Shown here: positions 1 through 5,732 of the stretch, piece by piece
How the letters are laid out: each line of letters opens with the position of its first letter
Position numbering within the stretch: the first letter of the stretch is position 1
DNA from: SIG587 sp045531585
GTDB lineage: Bacteria > Bacillota > Clostridia > Oscillospirales > Acutalibacteraceae
Reading direction: 5' to 3'
Length of the DNA stretch: 12,725 nt
Assembly: GCA_045531585.1 (NCBI GenBank)
Contig: JAZSEH010000019.1
Location: forward strand, 1-12,725
Program-made: the position numbers and the translations under genes
Notes under the pieces: generated by a model
What the model saw: only the letters and a program-made list of their open reading frames with translations
Database searches by the model: none
What the model was told of the DNA's origin: nothing

Positions 1-22
1 ATCAAGGATTCATAAAGCAAAA

Positions 23-77
23 CCGCACAACGTGTGAAGCAAGGGGCGTGTGCGGCGTTAATGCCGTCTGGCACGCC
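23..77. other. GC-rich structured DNA at left edge
   Basis: No gene is supported here, but the DNA is rich in inverted repeats. CCGCACA (23-29) pairs with TGTGCGG (49-55). GGCGTG (45-50) pairs with CACGCC (72-77), enclosing CGGC / GCCG around a 6-base loop. The composition is more GC-rich than the AT-rich stretch from 332 to 906. Together with the Arc-type regulator that follows, it looks like the accessory end of an integrated element (inference). It might be the tail of an upstream transcript or a folded RNA; nothing in the sequence decides. Confidence 0.3.
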
Positions 78-90
78 GATAACCGAATAA

Positions 91-128
91 AAAAGAGCTG
101 CCTGACCAATTTGTCAAGCAGCTTTTTT
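91..128. terminator. Bidirectional rho-independent terminator
   Basis: Arms AGCTGCCTGAC (96-106) and GTCAAGCAGCT (113-123) form an 11-bp stem with one G-T pair and a 6-base loop. The stem is flanked by an A-run on the left and a T-run on the right, so it can terminate in both directions. On the minus strand it lies directly after the stop codon of the Arc-type regulator. On the plus strand it would end whatever enters from the left. Confidence 0.8.
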
Positions 129-130
129 CG

Positions 131-331
131 TTATTTACGGGCTGGTTTCACGTTCACGTCCGGATGAATATCCCCGGCAATCGCGCCATGTTCTGCCTCA
201 AAGGCCTGGATATTTTCGCGGATTAAGACCAACACGTGGCTGTTGATGCTGCGCCCTTCATAATCGGCCACATATGCGATTTTATCCAGCATTTCTTCTT
301 CAATTCGAATCGATACACTTTTTACAGCCAT
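131..331 (-). CDS. Arc-type ribbon-helix-helix DNA-binding protein
   Basis: A 66-residue protein. Residues 1-45 fit the ribbon-helix-helix fold: a short basic beta strand (AVKSVSIRIEEEM, residues 2-14), helix A around 10-22 and helix B around 28-45. Arc-like proteins of this length are common in Firmicute integrative elements and prophages, where they act as small regulators. The C-terminal 20 residues are acidic then basic and probably disordered. The start is supported by GGAG at 339-342, 7 bases upstream. The gene is divergent from the SLOG gene and its stop abuts the terminator at 91-128. The target is unknown; it could act on the palindrome at 398-418, but that is a guess. Confidence 0.7.
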   Translation of the reverse strand: MAVKSVSIRIEEEMLDKIAYVADYEGRSINSHVLVLIRENIQAFEAEHGAIAGDIHPDVNVKPARK

Positions 332-381
332 ATTATCACTCCAAAATAAATATATTGTGTATTTATTTTAGATGTATTATG

Positions 382-390
382 TGTTACAAT
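382..390 (+). promoter_or_regulatory. Extended -10 promoter for the SLOG gene
   Basis: TG-T-TACAAT matches the extended -10 form TGnTATAAT with one mismatch. No good -35 box lies 17 bases upstream (TTTATT at 362-367), which is tolerable for an extended -10 promoter. Transcription would begin near 397, at the edge of the palindrome at 398-418. The minus-strand promoter of the Arc-type gene must lie in the same 50 bases; TTGTAA (389-384) with ATAAAT (366-361) is a weak candidate. Confidence 0.45.
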
Positions 391-397
391 GTTAGCA

Positions 398-418
398 ATA
401 GATATATGGTATATCTAT
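398..418. promoter_or_regulatory. Perfect 9-bp inverted repeat, probable operator or 5' mRNA hairpin
   Basis: ATAGATATA (398-406) and TATATCTAT (410-418) are exact inverted repeats separated by TGG. The site sits at the predicted start of transcription of the SLOG gene and ends 8 bases before its Shine-Dalgarno sequence. It suits a dimeric repressor that blocks initiation; alternatively it is a hairpin at the very 5' end of the message. The protein that binds is unknown. Confidence 0.5.
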
Positions 419-438
419 AATATTTTAAGGAGAATATT

Positions 439-906
439 ATGTATAAAAATACCTGTTGCTTTTTTGGTCATAGAACTATAAAGGAAACCGAGGAACTAAA
501 ATCGGAGCTTTACAGAATTATTGAAAAATTGATTAAAGATGAGAATATTGATACTTTTCTTTTCGGGAGCAAGAGCCGATTTAATAGCCTATGCCTTGAA
601 GTTGTAACCAAGGTAAAAGAAAAATACACGCATATAAAACGTGTTTATATACGTGCAGAATATCCCTATATAAGCGAAAATTATAAAAACTACCTGCTTG
701 AAAGCTATGAGGATACTTATTACCCCGAAAGAATACTCAACTCAGGCAGGGCAGCTTATGTGGAGCGAAACTATGAAATGATAAATAAAAGTCATTATTG
801 CATCGTCTACTACGATGAGGGCGCGTCCGCCGCCCGTAAAAGCGGTACCAAAATTGCCCTTGATTACGCAATAAAGCAAAATAAAAAGATAATTAGAGTT
901 TTGTAA
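439..906 (+). CDS. SLOG superfamily protein (DUF1273/YpsA-like), variant motif
   Basis: A 155-residue protein with the N-terminal signature CCFFGHR (residues 6-12) of the DUF1273/YpsA branch of the SLOG Rossmann-like superfamily, which is proposed to bind nucleotide-type ligands. In typical members strand 2 leads into GGAxGFD; here the equivalent segment reads FLFGSKSRFNSL (about 41-52). The C-terminal half has YVERNYEMINKSHYCIVYY and a KSGTKIALDYA segment typical of the second half of the fold. AAGGAGA at 427-433 fixes the start. The gene is AT-rich compared with its neighbours and adjoins a mobile-element-type regulator, so it may be acquired. It is convergent with the arsR-type gene, with only 7 bases between the stops and no visible terminator. 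The function of this subfamily is not established. Confidence 0.75.
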   Translation: MYKNTCCFFGHRTIKETEELKSELYRIIEKLIKDENIDTFLFGSKSRFNSLCLEVVTKVKEKYTHIKRVYIRAEYPYISENYKNYLLESYEDTYYPERILNSGRAAYVERNYEMINKSHYCIVYYDEGASAARKSGTKIALDYAIKQNKKIIRVL

Positions 907-913
907 CTTAATT

Positions 914-1276
914 TTATTCCTCAATATGGTCCATGCCCTGCTTGATAATTGTTCGTACGTGGTCGTCCGCAAGGGAATAGAATACACTTTTTCCGTCTCT
1001 TCTTGTCTTTACAAGCTTGGTGCGGCGCAGGGTGTTCAGTTGGTGGGATATTGCGGAGGAGGTCATATTGAGGGCCGCCGCAAGGTCACAGGTGCAGACC
1101 TCAGCCTCGAAAAGTACAAATAGTATCTTCATTCGGGTGGAGTCGCCAAATACCTTGAAAAGCTCGGCTAAATCAAAAAGCTTTTCATCCTGCGGCATTT
1201 TGCTGCGCACAATATTAAGCATCTCTTGGTGGATTTCATTTACTGCGCAAAGCTCGGTAGTATTTTTTTCGGTCAT
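914..1276 (-). CDS. ArsR/SmtB-family metal-sensing repressor
   Basis: A 120-residue winged-helix dimer that releases operator DNA when metal binds. The recognition helix lies at about 71-84 (MTSSAISHQLNTLR), followed by the wing at 89-101. Two metal sites can be read. The alpha-5 pair has D104, H106, H117 and E120, the same spacing as the zinc site of SmtB/CzrA. The alpha-3 site has C61-x-C63-D64, with C10 and H16 in the N-terminal arm as in CadC/SmtB alpha-3N sites. Zn, Cd or Pb are therefore the likely inducers. It is the last gene of the operon: its Shine-Dalgarno sequence AAAGGA overlaps the final codons of the ATPase and the gap is 7 bases. It is expected to bind the palindrome at 3394-3411 and regulate its own operon. 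Confidence 0.9.
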   Translation of the reverse strand: MTEKNTTELCAVNEIHQEMLNIVRSKMPQDEKLFDLAELFKVFGDSTRMKILFVLFEAEVCTCDLAAALNMTSSAISHQLNTLRRTKLVKTRRDGKSVFYSLADDHVRTIIKQGMDHIEE

Positions 1277-1283
1277 TTTTTTT

Positions 1284-3146
1284 CTATCCTTTCAAAACTC
1301 TTATTGCGTTAAGCACCGCCAGCACCATTACGCCTACGTCGGCAAAAATGGCTATCCACATATTTGCAAGACCTAAGGCACCTAAAATAAGGCAGGCAAG
1401 CTTTATTCCAATGGAAAAATATATATTCTGGTACACTATGCCCATACATTTTTTCGAGAGCTTAATTGCCTTTGCTATCTTTAAGGGATTGTCATCCATA
1501 AGCACCACGTCTGCCGCCTCTATAGCCGCATCACTGCCAAGGGCGCCCATTGCAATGCCTACATCCGCACGGGTCAACACGGGGGCATCGTTAATGCCGT
1601 CCCCCACAAAGGCAAGCTTTTCGCCCCTTTGCATATTTTTAAGCATCGTCTCAAGCTTTGTTACCTTGTCCTCGGGGAGAAGCTGTGCAAAAAACGTATC
1701 AATGGAAAGCTCCTCAGCAATTTTTTCGGCCACAGGCTGTGCATCCCCCGTAAGCATAACGGTGCTTTTTACACCACAGTCCTTAAGGGCGGAAATGGCC
1801 TTTGCGGATTGGGGCTTAATCAGGTCGGAAATAAGGATATGTCCTGCATAATCGTTATTTATGGCTATGTGCACCACCGTTCCTGCCTTGTGGCAGGGGA
1901 CGAAGGGTACACCAAGTGTCTCCATAAGCTTTTCATTACCGGCGGCAACACGCAGGCCGTCAACGTGGGCGGTAACGCCCATACCTCTTTCCTCGGTAAC
2001 GTTTTTAACCCTTTGGGTGTCAAGGGGCTTACTGCAGGCGCGGCGCAGACCTTCGGCAATAGGGTGGGAGGAGTAGCTTTCCGCAAGGGCGGCGTATTCA
2101 AGAAGGGTTTCATCGTCCTTATTACCGTGATAAATGTGAGTCACCTGAAATACTCCCTTTGTCAGGGTACCCGTTTTATCAAAGGCAACACATTTCACCT
2201 TGGATAAATCCTCAAGGTGATTTGAGCCCTTTATAAGCACTCCTGCCTTGCTTGCCCCTCCGAGTCCTGCAAAAAAGCTTAAGGGTATGCTTATTACCAG
2301 CGCGCAGGGACAGCTGATTACAAGGAAGGTGAGGGCACGGTAAAACCAGGTGGTAAAGTTACCGTCAAAGTTGTGGGTAAAAAGTCCCAAAAGTGGGGGA
2401 AGGGTCGCAAGAAGCACCGCTCCAAGACACACCGCAGGGGTATAATAGCGGGCAAATTTGGAAATAAAATTTTCACTTTTGGATTTTTTGGAGCTTGCAT
2501 TTTCCACAAGGTCAAGTATTTTTGCTACTGTGGAGTCACTAAAGGCCTTAGTTGTGCGAAGGGTTATAAGCCCCGTAAGGTTTATACATCCGCTAAGCAC
2601 CTCATCTCCCAACTTTACGTCACGGGGTACGCTTTCTCCCGTAAGAGCGGCGGTATCAAGAGAGGTTTCGCCATCAAGAATAACACCGTCAATGGGTACC
2701 CTTTCACCGGGTCTTACCACTATAACGGTGCCTAAAATGACCTTCTCAGGGTCCACAGAAATAAGCTCACCGTTTTCGCCCTGTATATTGGCGTAGTCGG
2801 GGCGTATATCCATAAGCTTACTTATGTTTTTTCTGCTTTTGCCCACGGCGTAGCTTTGGAACAGCTCGCCTATCTGGTAGAAAAGCATAACGGCGGTGCC
2901 CTCGGTATAGTCGCCTAAAATTATGGCGCCCACCGTTGCCACAGCCATTAAAAAGTTTTCATCAAAGGGCTGCAGATTTTTTATTCCCAGCACCGCCCCA
3001 AGGAGTATATCGTAGCCTATTATAAGATAGGGTACAAGGAAAAGGGCAAGCCGCAAATAGCCGGTAAGGGGAATAAAGCTTAAAATTATCGTCAGTACCG
3101 CCGCCGTTATTATGCGGCAGAGCATTCGTTTTTGCTTTTTGTTCAT
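1284..3146 (-). CDS. cadA: P1B-2-type heavy-metal (Zn/Cd/Pb) exporting ATPase
   Basis: A 620-residue P-type ATPase that exports divalent soft metals across the cytoplasmic membrane. Visible motifs are TGES (169-172) in the actuator domain, CPC (279-281) in the transport helix, DKTGT with phosphorylated D323, HP (361-362) in the nucleotide-binding domain, and GDGINDAP (515-522). In the last two membrane helices K582 and D603-V-G605 are 21 residues apart, the spacing of the ZntA metal-site lysine and aspartate, which points to Zn/Cd/Pb rather than Cu. The usual N-terminal HMA domain is missing; the protein begins with the first membrane helices at about 9-50, and an HMA protein is encoded separately just upstream. 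The start follows the HMA stop after one base (TAA-A-ATG) with no clear Shine-Dalgarno sequence, so translation is probably coupled. Confidence 0.93.
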   Translation of the reverse strand: MNKKQKRMLCRIITAAVLTIILSFIPLTGYLRLALFLVPYLIIGYDILLGAVLGIKNLQPFDENFLMAVATVGAIILGDYTEGTAVMLFYQIGELFQSYAVGKSRKNISKLMDIRPDYANIQGENGELISVDPEKVILGTVIVVRPGERVPIDGVILDGETSLDTAALTGESVPRDVKLGDEVLSGCINLTGLITLRTTKAFSDSTVAKILDLVENASSKKSKSENFISKFARYYTPAVCLGAVLLATLPPLLGLFTHNFDGNFTTWFYRALTFLVISCPCALVISIPLSFFAGLGGASKAGVLIKGSNHLEDLSKVKCVAFDKTGTLTKGVFQVTHIYHGNKDDETLLEYAALAESYSSHPIAEGLRRACSKPLDTQRVKNVTEERGMGVTAHVDGLRVAAGNEKLMETLGVPFVPCHKAGTVVHIAINNDYAGHILISDLIKPQSAKAISALKDCGVKSTVMLTGDAQPVAEKIAEELSIDTFFAQLLPEDKVTKLETMLKNMQRGEKLAFVGDGINDAPVLTRADVGIAMGALGSDAAIEAADVVLMDDNPLKIAKAIKLSKKCMGIVYQNIYFSIGIKLACLILGALGLANMWIAIFADVGVMVLAVLNAIRVLKG

Positions 3147-3147
3147 T

Positions 3148-3366
3148 TTAAAAATATATCTCGCAGTCTCTTTCCACCTTTTTGCAGGCCTTAAGCACAG
3201 CCTGCATTACGGCCTTTTCCTCTACGCCATCCTGAAAATCAATACGCATCTTAAGGGTCATAAAATTAACGGCGGCGTATTTAACGCCTTCTACCTTGCC
3301 TGCGGCAACCTCCATTTTATTGGCGCAGCCTACACAATCAACGTCTATTTTATAGGTTTTGGTCAT
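3148..3366 (-). CDS. Free-standing HMA-domain metal-binding protein
   Basis: A 72-residue single heavy-metal-associated domain with a ferredoxin-like fold. The metal-binding loop is DCVGC, with C11 and C14 as CxxC ligands, followed by ANKMEVAAGKVEGV, typical of the first helix. It is the first gene of the efflux operon and probably supplies or senses metal for the ATPase, which lacks its own HMA domain. I chose the ATG at 3366 because AGGAG lies 9 bases upstream (3376-3380). An in-frame start at 3402 would add 12 residues but lies inside the predicted operator and lacks a ribosome binding site. A CopZ-like copper chaperone is the alternative reading, but the partner ATPase looks Zn/Cd specific. 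Confidence 0.87.
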   Translation of the reverse strand: MTKTYKIDVDCVGCANKMEVAAGKVEGVKYAAVNFMTLKMRIDFQDGVEEKAVMQAVLKACKKVERDCEIYF

Positions 3367-3393
3367 TGGTATCAGCTCCTGATATAAATAACA

Positions 3394-3411
3394 ATTGAAC
3401 AATCATTCAAT
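3394..3411. promoter_or_regulatory. ArsR/SmtB-type operator of the metal operon
   Basis: ATTGAA (3394-3399) and TTCAAT (3406-3411) are 6-bp inverted arms separated by 6 bases. The core TGAAC-n5-TTCA resembles operators of CzrA/SmtB-type repressors. It lies from about +5 to +22 relative to the predicted transcription start, where bound repressor would block initiation. The operon's own ArsR protein is the obvious ligand. Confidence 0.65.
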
Positions 3412-3422
3412 CGTTTAACAGT

Positions 3423-3451
3423 ATTATACCCCCAAGACCGTTAAAAGTCAA
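3423..3451 (-). promoter_or_regulatory. Sigma-A promoter of the metal efflux operon
   Basis: On the minus strand TTGACT (3451-3446) is followed after exactly 17 bases by TATAAT (3428-3423). This is the best promoter in the window. Transcription would start near 3416, leaving a leader of about 50 bases before the HMA gene. Confidence 0.8.
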
Positions 3452-3461
3452 GGGGGTATAA
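3424..3461. repeat. C/G-tract inverted repeat enclosing the metal promoter
   Basis: TATACCCCC (3425-3433) and GGGGGTATA (3452-3460) are perfect 9-bp arms, extended by one outer pair and, after two mismatches, by an inner GAC/GTC. One arm lies just upstream of the -35 box and the other runs into the -10 box. It is 2 bases after the stop of the sulfatase gene, so it could be that gene's terminator stem, but no T-run follows. A second operator, of CsoR/RcnR-like C/G-tract character, is the alternative. Confidence 0.55.
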
Positions 3462-3463
3462 AT

Positions 3464-5455
3464 TTATTTTTTCACGTTAAAAACCTTTGCGTAGTAATCA
3501 GAGTCAAGCATCATGGCGGAGGCCATAAATTTATTGTTTACTATAGCATTTATATTGTTTATATAGGAGCGTTGCTCAGTAGTGCTTTCAAACTTCTGAC
3601 CATCAAAGGGAATAAACTCCTTGGTTTCGGCGTTGTATTTGCCCTTGTCGGTTATCCAGCTTCGGGTAGAGAACAAAACAAGGGGCTTGGCGGTGGAAAG
3701 TATGTCACTACCCATAAGCAGACGTGAATCATACTCAAAGCCGAAAAGGTTTGAAAGGGTAGGGAGTATATCAAGGGAGGAGCAGTATTTTTCCACCGTT
3801 ATGCTGTCCTCCATACCCTGTGAGTAGAGTATAAAGTTGCTTTTGTACAGTTCGAAATCCGGGTCAATGGTGTGGCCTGCCAGCTCGTTAAAATATTTGT
3901 AGGCATCCACACCGTCGCTTTCAAGGCCATAGGGGTAATGGTCGGGAGTAATGGCAATAACGGTTTTATCGGCAACACCTGCTTCGTTCAGCTTTTTAAG
4001 GAGAGCTTCTAAGGCCAGGTCAAGCTCAATGTTGCAGGCATAGTAGGATTTAACCGTATCGGAGCAGTGAAGGTCCTTTACCTTATCCCAGTTTTTCTGC
4101 ACCATTGCATTGTCGTTATAATTATAATTAAGGTGACCGCTTACCGTCATATAATAGGCGTGAAAGGGCTCGCCCGACTGAATGTAATCATCCATAGTGC
4201 CCAGCATCATTTCAAGGTCACTCTGGGGCCAGCAATCGGTAATAAACTCCTCAAGTCCGTTGCCAATACCCTTATAGGTGTAGCCCATATTGGGGTGGGA
4301 AAGGTCTCTGTGGTAGAAGGCGTGGGTGTTGTTATGGTAGGCAAAAAGCTTGTTTACACCACGCTTCTTAAACTGGTTACCTAAGGTGTAGGGAACGTAA
4401 TTTTCGCTGGAGCGGTAAAAGCTCCATACGCCTGATTTGGGGATAAGCCCGTTGCAGGCGGTATACTCACCGTCAGAGGTGGAAACACCCCAAATTGGTG
4501 TATAAAAATTTTTAAATTTAAAGCCTGAGGTGCTCATTTTATAAAGGGTGGGGGTAATATCCTTATCCACCGCGTATGGCGAAAAGCCCTCTGCCACAAT
4601 AAACACAAGGTTATAGTCCTTAAATTTTCCCGTGTAGGCGTTTTTATAGGTGGGATACTGCTTATTAAAGTAGGCGTGAAGTGCGGCGGCGGTGTCATCG
4701 GTTTCGCCCTCTGCAAGGGCGGCAAAATCAATATCCTGAGCATTGGCCTCATAGCTTTCGTCGGAAGGACCGCTGTACAGGGGATATTCTATCTCCATTC
4801 TTTTGCTTTGCTCAAAGCCGAATATGTTGTACTTTATATCAAGTATTTCGGTACGCACAAGACCAAAGCTTTTTACCGTTAGGTTGGGGTCAAAGGTACC
4901 AAAGTATAAAAATTTATCCGAGGGGCTAAGATATATGCTGCCTACAATAAGGAAGTGTACTATTACTGACGCTACAAGGCCCGCAAGGCTGAAGCGGAGC
5001 TTTAGTTTGGGAAACTCAAGCCATTTCTTTCTAAGCAGGAAAAAGGCCACAAGTGGCAGGCTTAAAAGCAGTATGGCAGGGAGCCCCGAAACGATGGCAT
5101 CCAGTGTGGATTTTAGTATGCCGTTGGTAATAATCTGGTCGGCACCGCCTGCGGTAAGGGAAAAGAATATAAGGTATTTATCAAAAAAATCGTGATACAC
5201 GGCCTGTGTGCCGAAAAGCACGAAAAGAATACCTATTATAATTCCCGTAAGGGCGCGGTTTACCCTTTCGGGGAATACCGAGCAAATAATTTTCAGCACC
5301 ACCGCCTCACACAGGGTGAAAAGGGGCATAAAAATAAGGCCTGTATCAAAAAAGCTTTTGCAGGTAAAAAGCTTTAATATAAGCTCAAAATACAAAAGGC
5401 TAACGAAGAAAAACACAAATAATTTTCCCTGACGGAAAATTTTTGATTTATCCAT
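3464..5455 (-). CDS. LTA synthase family membrane phosphoglycerol transferase (sulfatase fold)
   Basis: A 663-residue protein with an N-terminal membrane part (hydrophobic segments near 11-30, 38-60, 68-86, 118-141 and 156-176) and an extracytoplasmic sulfatase-fold domain from about 280. Residues matching the LtaS active site are E289 (VAEGFSP), nucleophile T326 (VSTSDGEY), R383 (HRD), H441 (SGH) and D505-H506 (TPDHYP). LtaS enzymes polymerise glycerol phosphate from phosphatidylglycerol onto a glycolipid, with Mn at the active site. The exact substrate here (lipoteichoic acid or another polyglycerolphosphate polymer) cannot be told from sequence. GGAG lies 8 bases before the start. The gene appears monocistronic, between the hairpin-associated promoter at 5497-5525 and the repeat at 3424-3461. 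Confidence 0.88.
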   Translation of the reverse strand: MDKSKIFRQGKLFVFFFVSLLYFELILKLFTCKSFFDTGLIFMPLFTLCEAVVLKIICSVFPERVNRALTGIIIGILFVLFGTQAVYHDFFDKYLIFFSLTAGGADQIITNGILKSTLDAIVSGLPAILLLSLPLVAFFLLRKKWLEFPKLKLRFSLAGLVASVIVHFLIVGSIYLSPSDKFLYFGTFDPNLTVKSFGLVRTEILDIKYNIFGFEQSKRMEIEYPLYSGPSDESYEANAQDIDFAALAEGETDDTAAALHAYFNKQYPTYKNAYTGKFKDYNLVFIVAEGFSPYAVDKDITPTLYKMSTSGFKFKNFYTPIWGVSTSDGEYTACNGLIPKSGVWSFYRSSENYVPYTLGNQFKKRGVNKLFAYHNNTHAFYHRDLSHPNMGYTYKGIGNGLEEFITDCWPQSDLEMMLGTMDDYIQSGEPFHAYYMTVSGHLNYNYNDNAMVQKNWDKVKDLHCSDTVKSYYACNIELDLALEALLKKLNEAGVADKTVIAITPDHYPYGLESDGVDAYKYFNELAGHTIDPDFELYKSNFILYSQGMEDSITVEKYCSSLDILPTLSNLFGFEYDSRLLMGSDILSTAKPLVLFSTRSWITDKGKYNAETKEFIPFDGQKFESTTEQRSYINNINAIVNNKFMASAMMLDSDYYAKVFNVKK

Positions 5456-5471
5456 AAACGCATCTCCTTTA

Positions 5472-5507
5472 TGCGGTATTTTTTCCTAACGTATACATAA
5501 TACCGCA
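5472..5507. repeat. 9-bp inverted repeat upstream of the LtaS-like gene
   Basis: TGCGGTATT (5472-5480) and AATACCGCA (5499-5507) are exact inverted arms separated by 18 bases. The pair lies between the small membrane protein gene and the LtaS-like gene, overlaps the candidate -10 box and ends just before the Shine-Dalgarno sequence. No T-run follows on the minus strand, so a role as operator or leader hairpin is as likely as termination. Confidence 0.45.
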
Positions 5508-5525
5508 AAAGTCGACAAAATGCAA
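5497..5525 (-). promoter_or_regulatory. Candidate promoter of the LtaS-like gene
   Basis: On the minus strand TTGCAT (5525-5520) and TATTAT (5502-5497) are spaced by 17 bases. The -35 box is poor and the -10 box good. An overlapping alternative is TTGTCG with TATACG, also spaced by 17. The -35 box starts immediately after the stop codon of the preceding gene. Confidence 0.4.
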
Positions 5526-5526
5526 A

Positions 5527-5730
5527 TTAACTTTTTTTGAACAGCTCCATATCCATTATTCGCAGGCCGTTTTCATCTATCTCCACGGCGTTTTTATATT
5601 CTCCAAAGCCCACCTGCCGTATACCCTCGTAGGCCTTAAAGCAACCAAAGGCCAGAAGGGAAAGGCAAAAAAGCAGTATGGTGGTAATTTTCAGCGTGCG
5701 CAGATATATTTTCGTGCTTTTCTTCTTCAT
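5527..5730 (-). CDS. Small single-pass membrane protein downstream of spoIIP
   Basis: A 67-residue protein of unknown function. A basic N-terminus (MKKKSTK) is followed by one hydrophobic segment at about 12-31 and a short polar, probably extracytoplasmic tail. AAGGAG overlaps the spoIIP stop and lies 5 bases before the ATG, so the two are co-transcribed and possibly translationally coupled. In Bacillus a small membrane protein gene, yqxA, occupies the same place after gpr-spoIIP. The layout here (membrane segment, then an A-x-E-G-rich stretch) is similar but the protein is shorter, so homology is only suggested by position. A sporulation role is plausible from context alone. Confidence 0.65.
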   Translation of the reverse strand: MKKKSTKIYLRTLKITTILLFCLSLLAFGCFKAYEGIRQVGFGEYKNAVEIDENGLRIMDMELFKKS

Positions 5731-5732
5731 TT

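Noticed and set aside
3..167. Open reading frame on the plus strand from the left edge (ends at TGA 165-167)
   Set aside because: It runs straight through the strong terminator and into the Arc-type gene on the other strand; the translation resembles no family I recognise.
1017..3387. Several plus-strand open frames of 70-190 residues across the metal operon
   Set aside because: They are shadows of the ATPase, HMA and ArsR genes, whose motifs and ribosome binding sites are clear on the minus strand.
3367..3402. Longer start for the HMA protein at 3402
   Set aside because: It lies inside the predicted operator, has no ribosome binding site, and the 12 extra residues do not fit an HMA domain.
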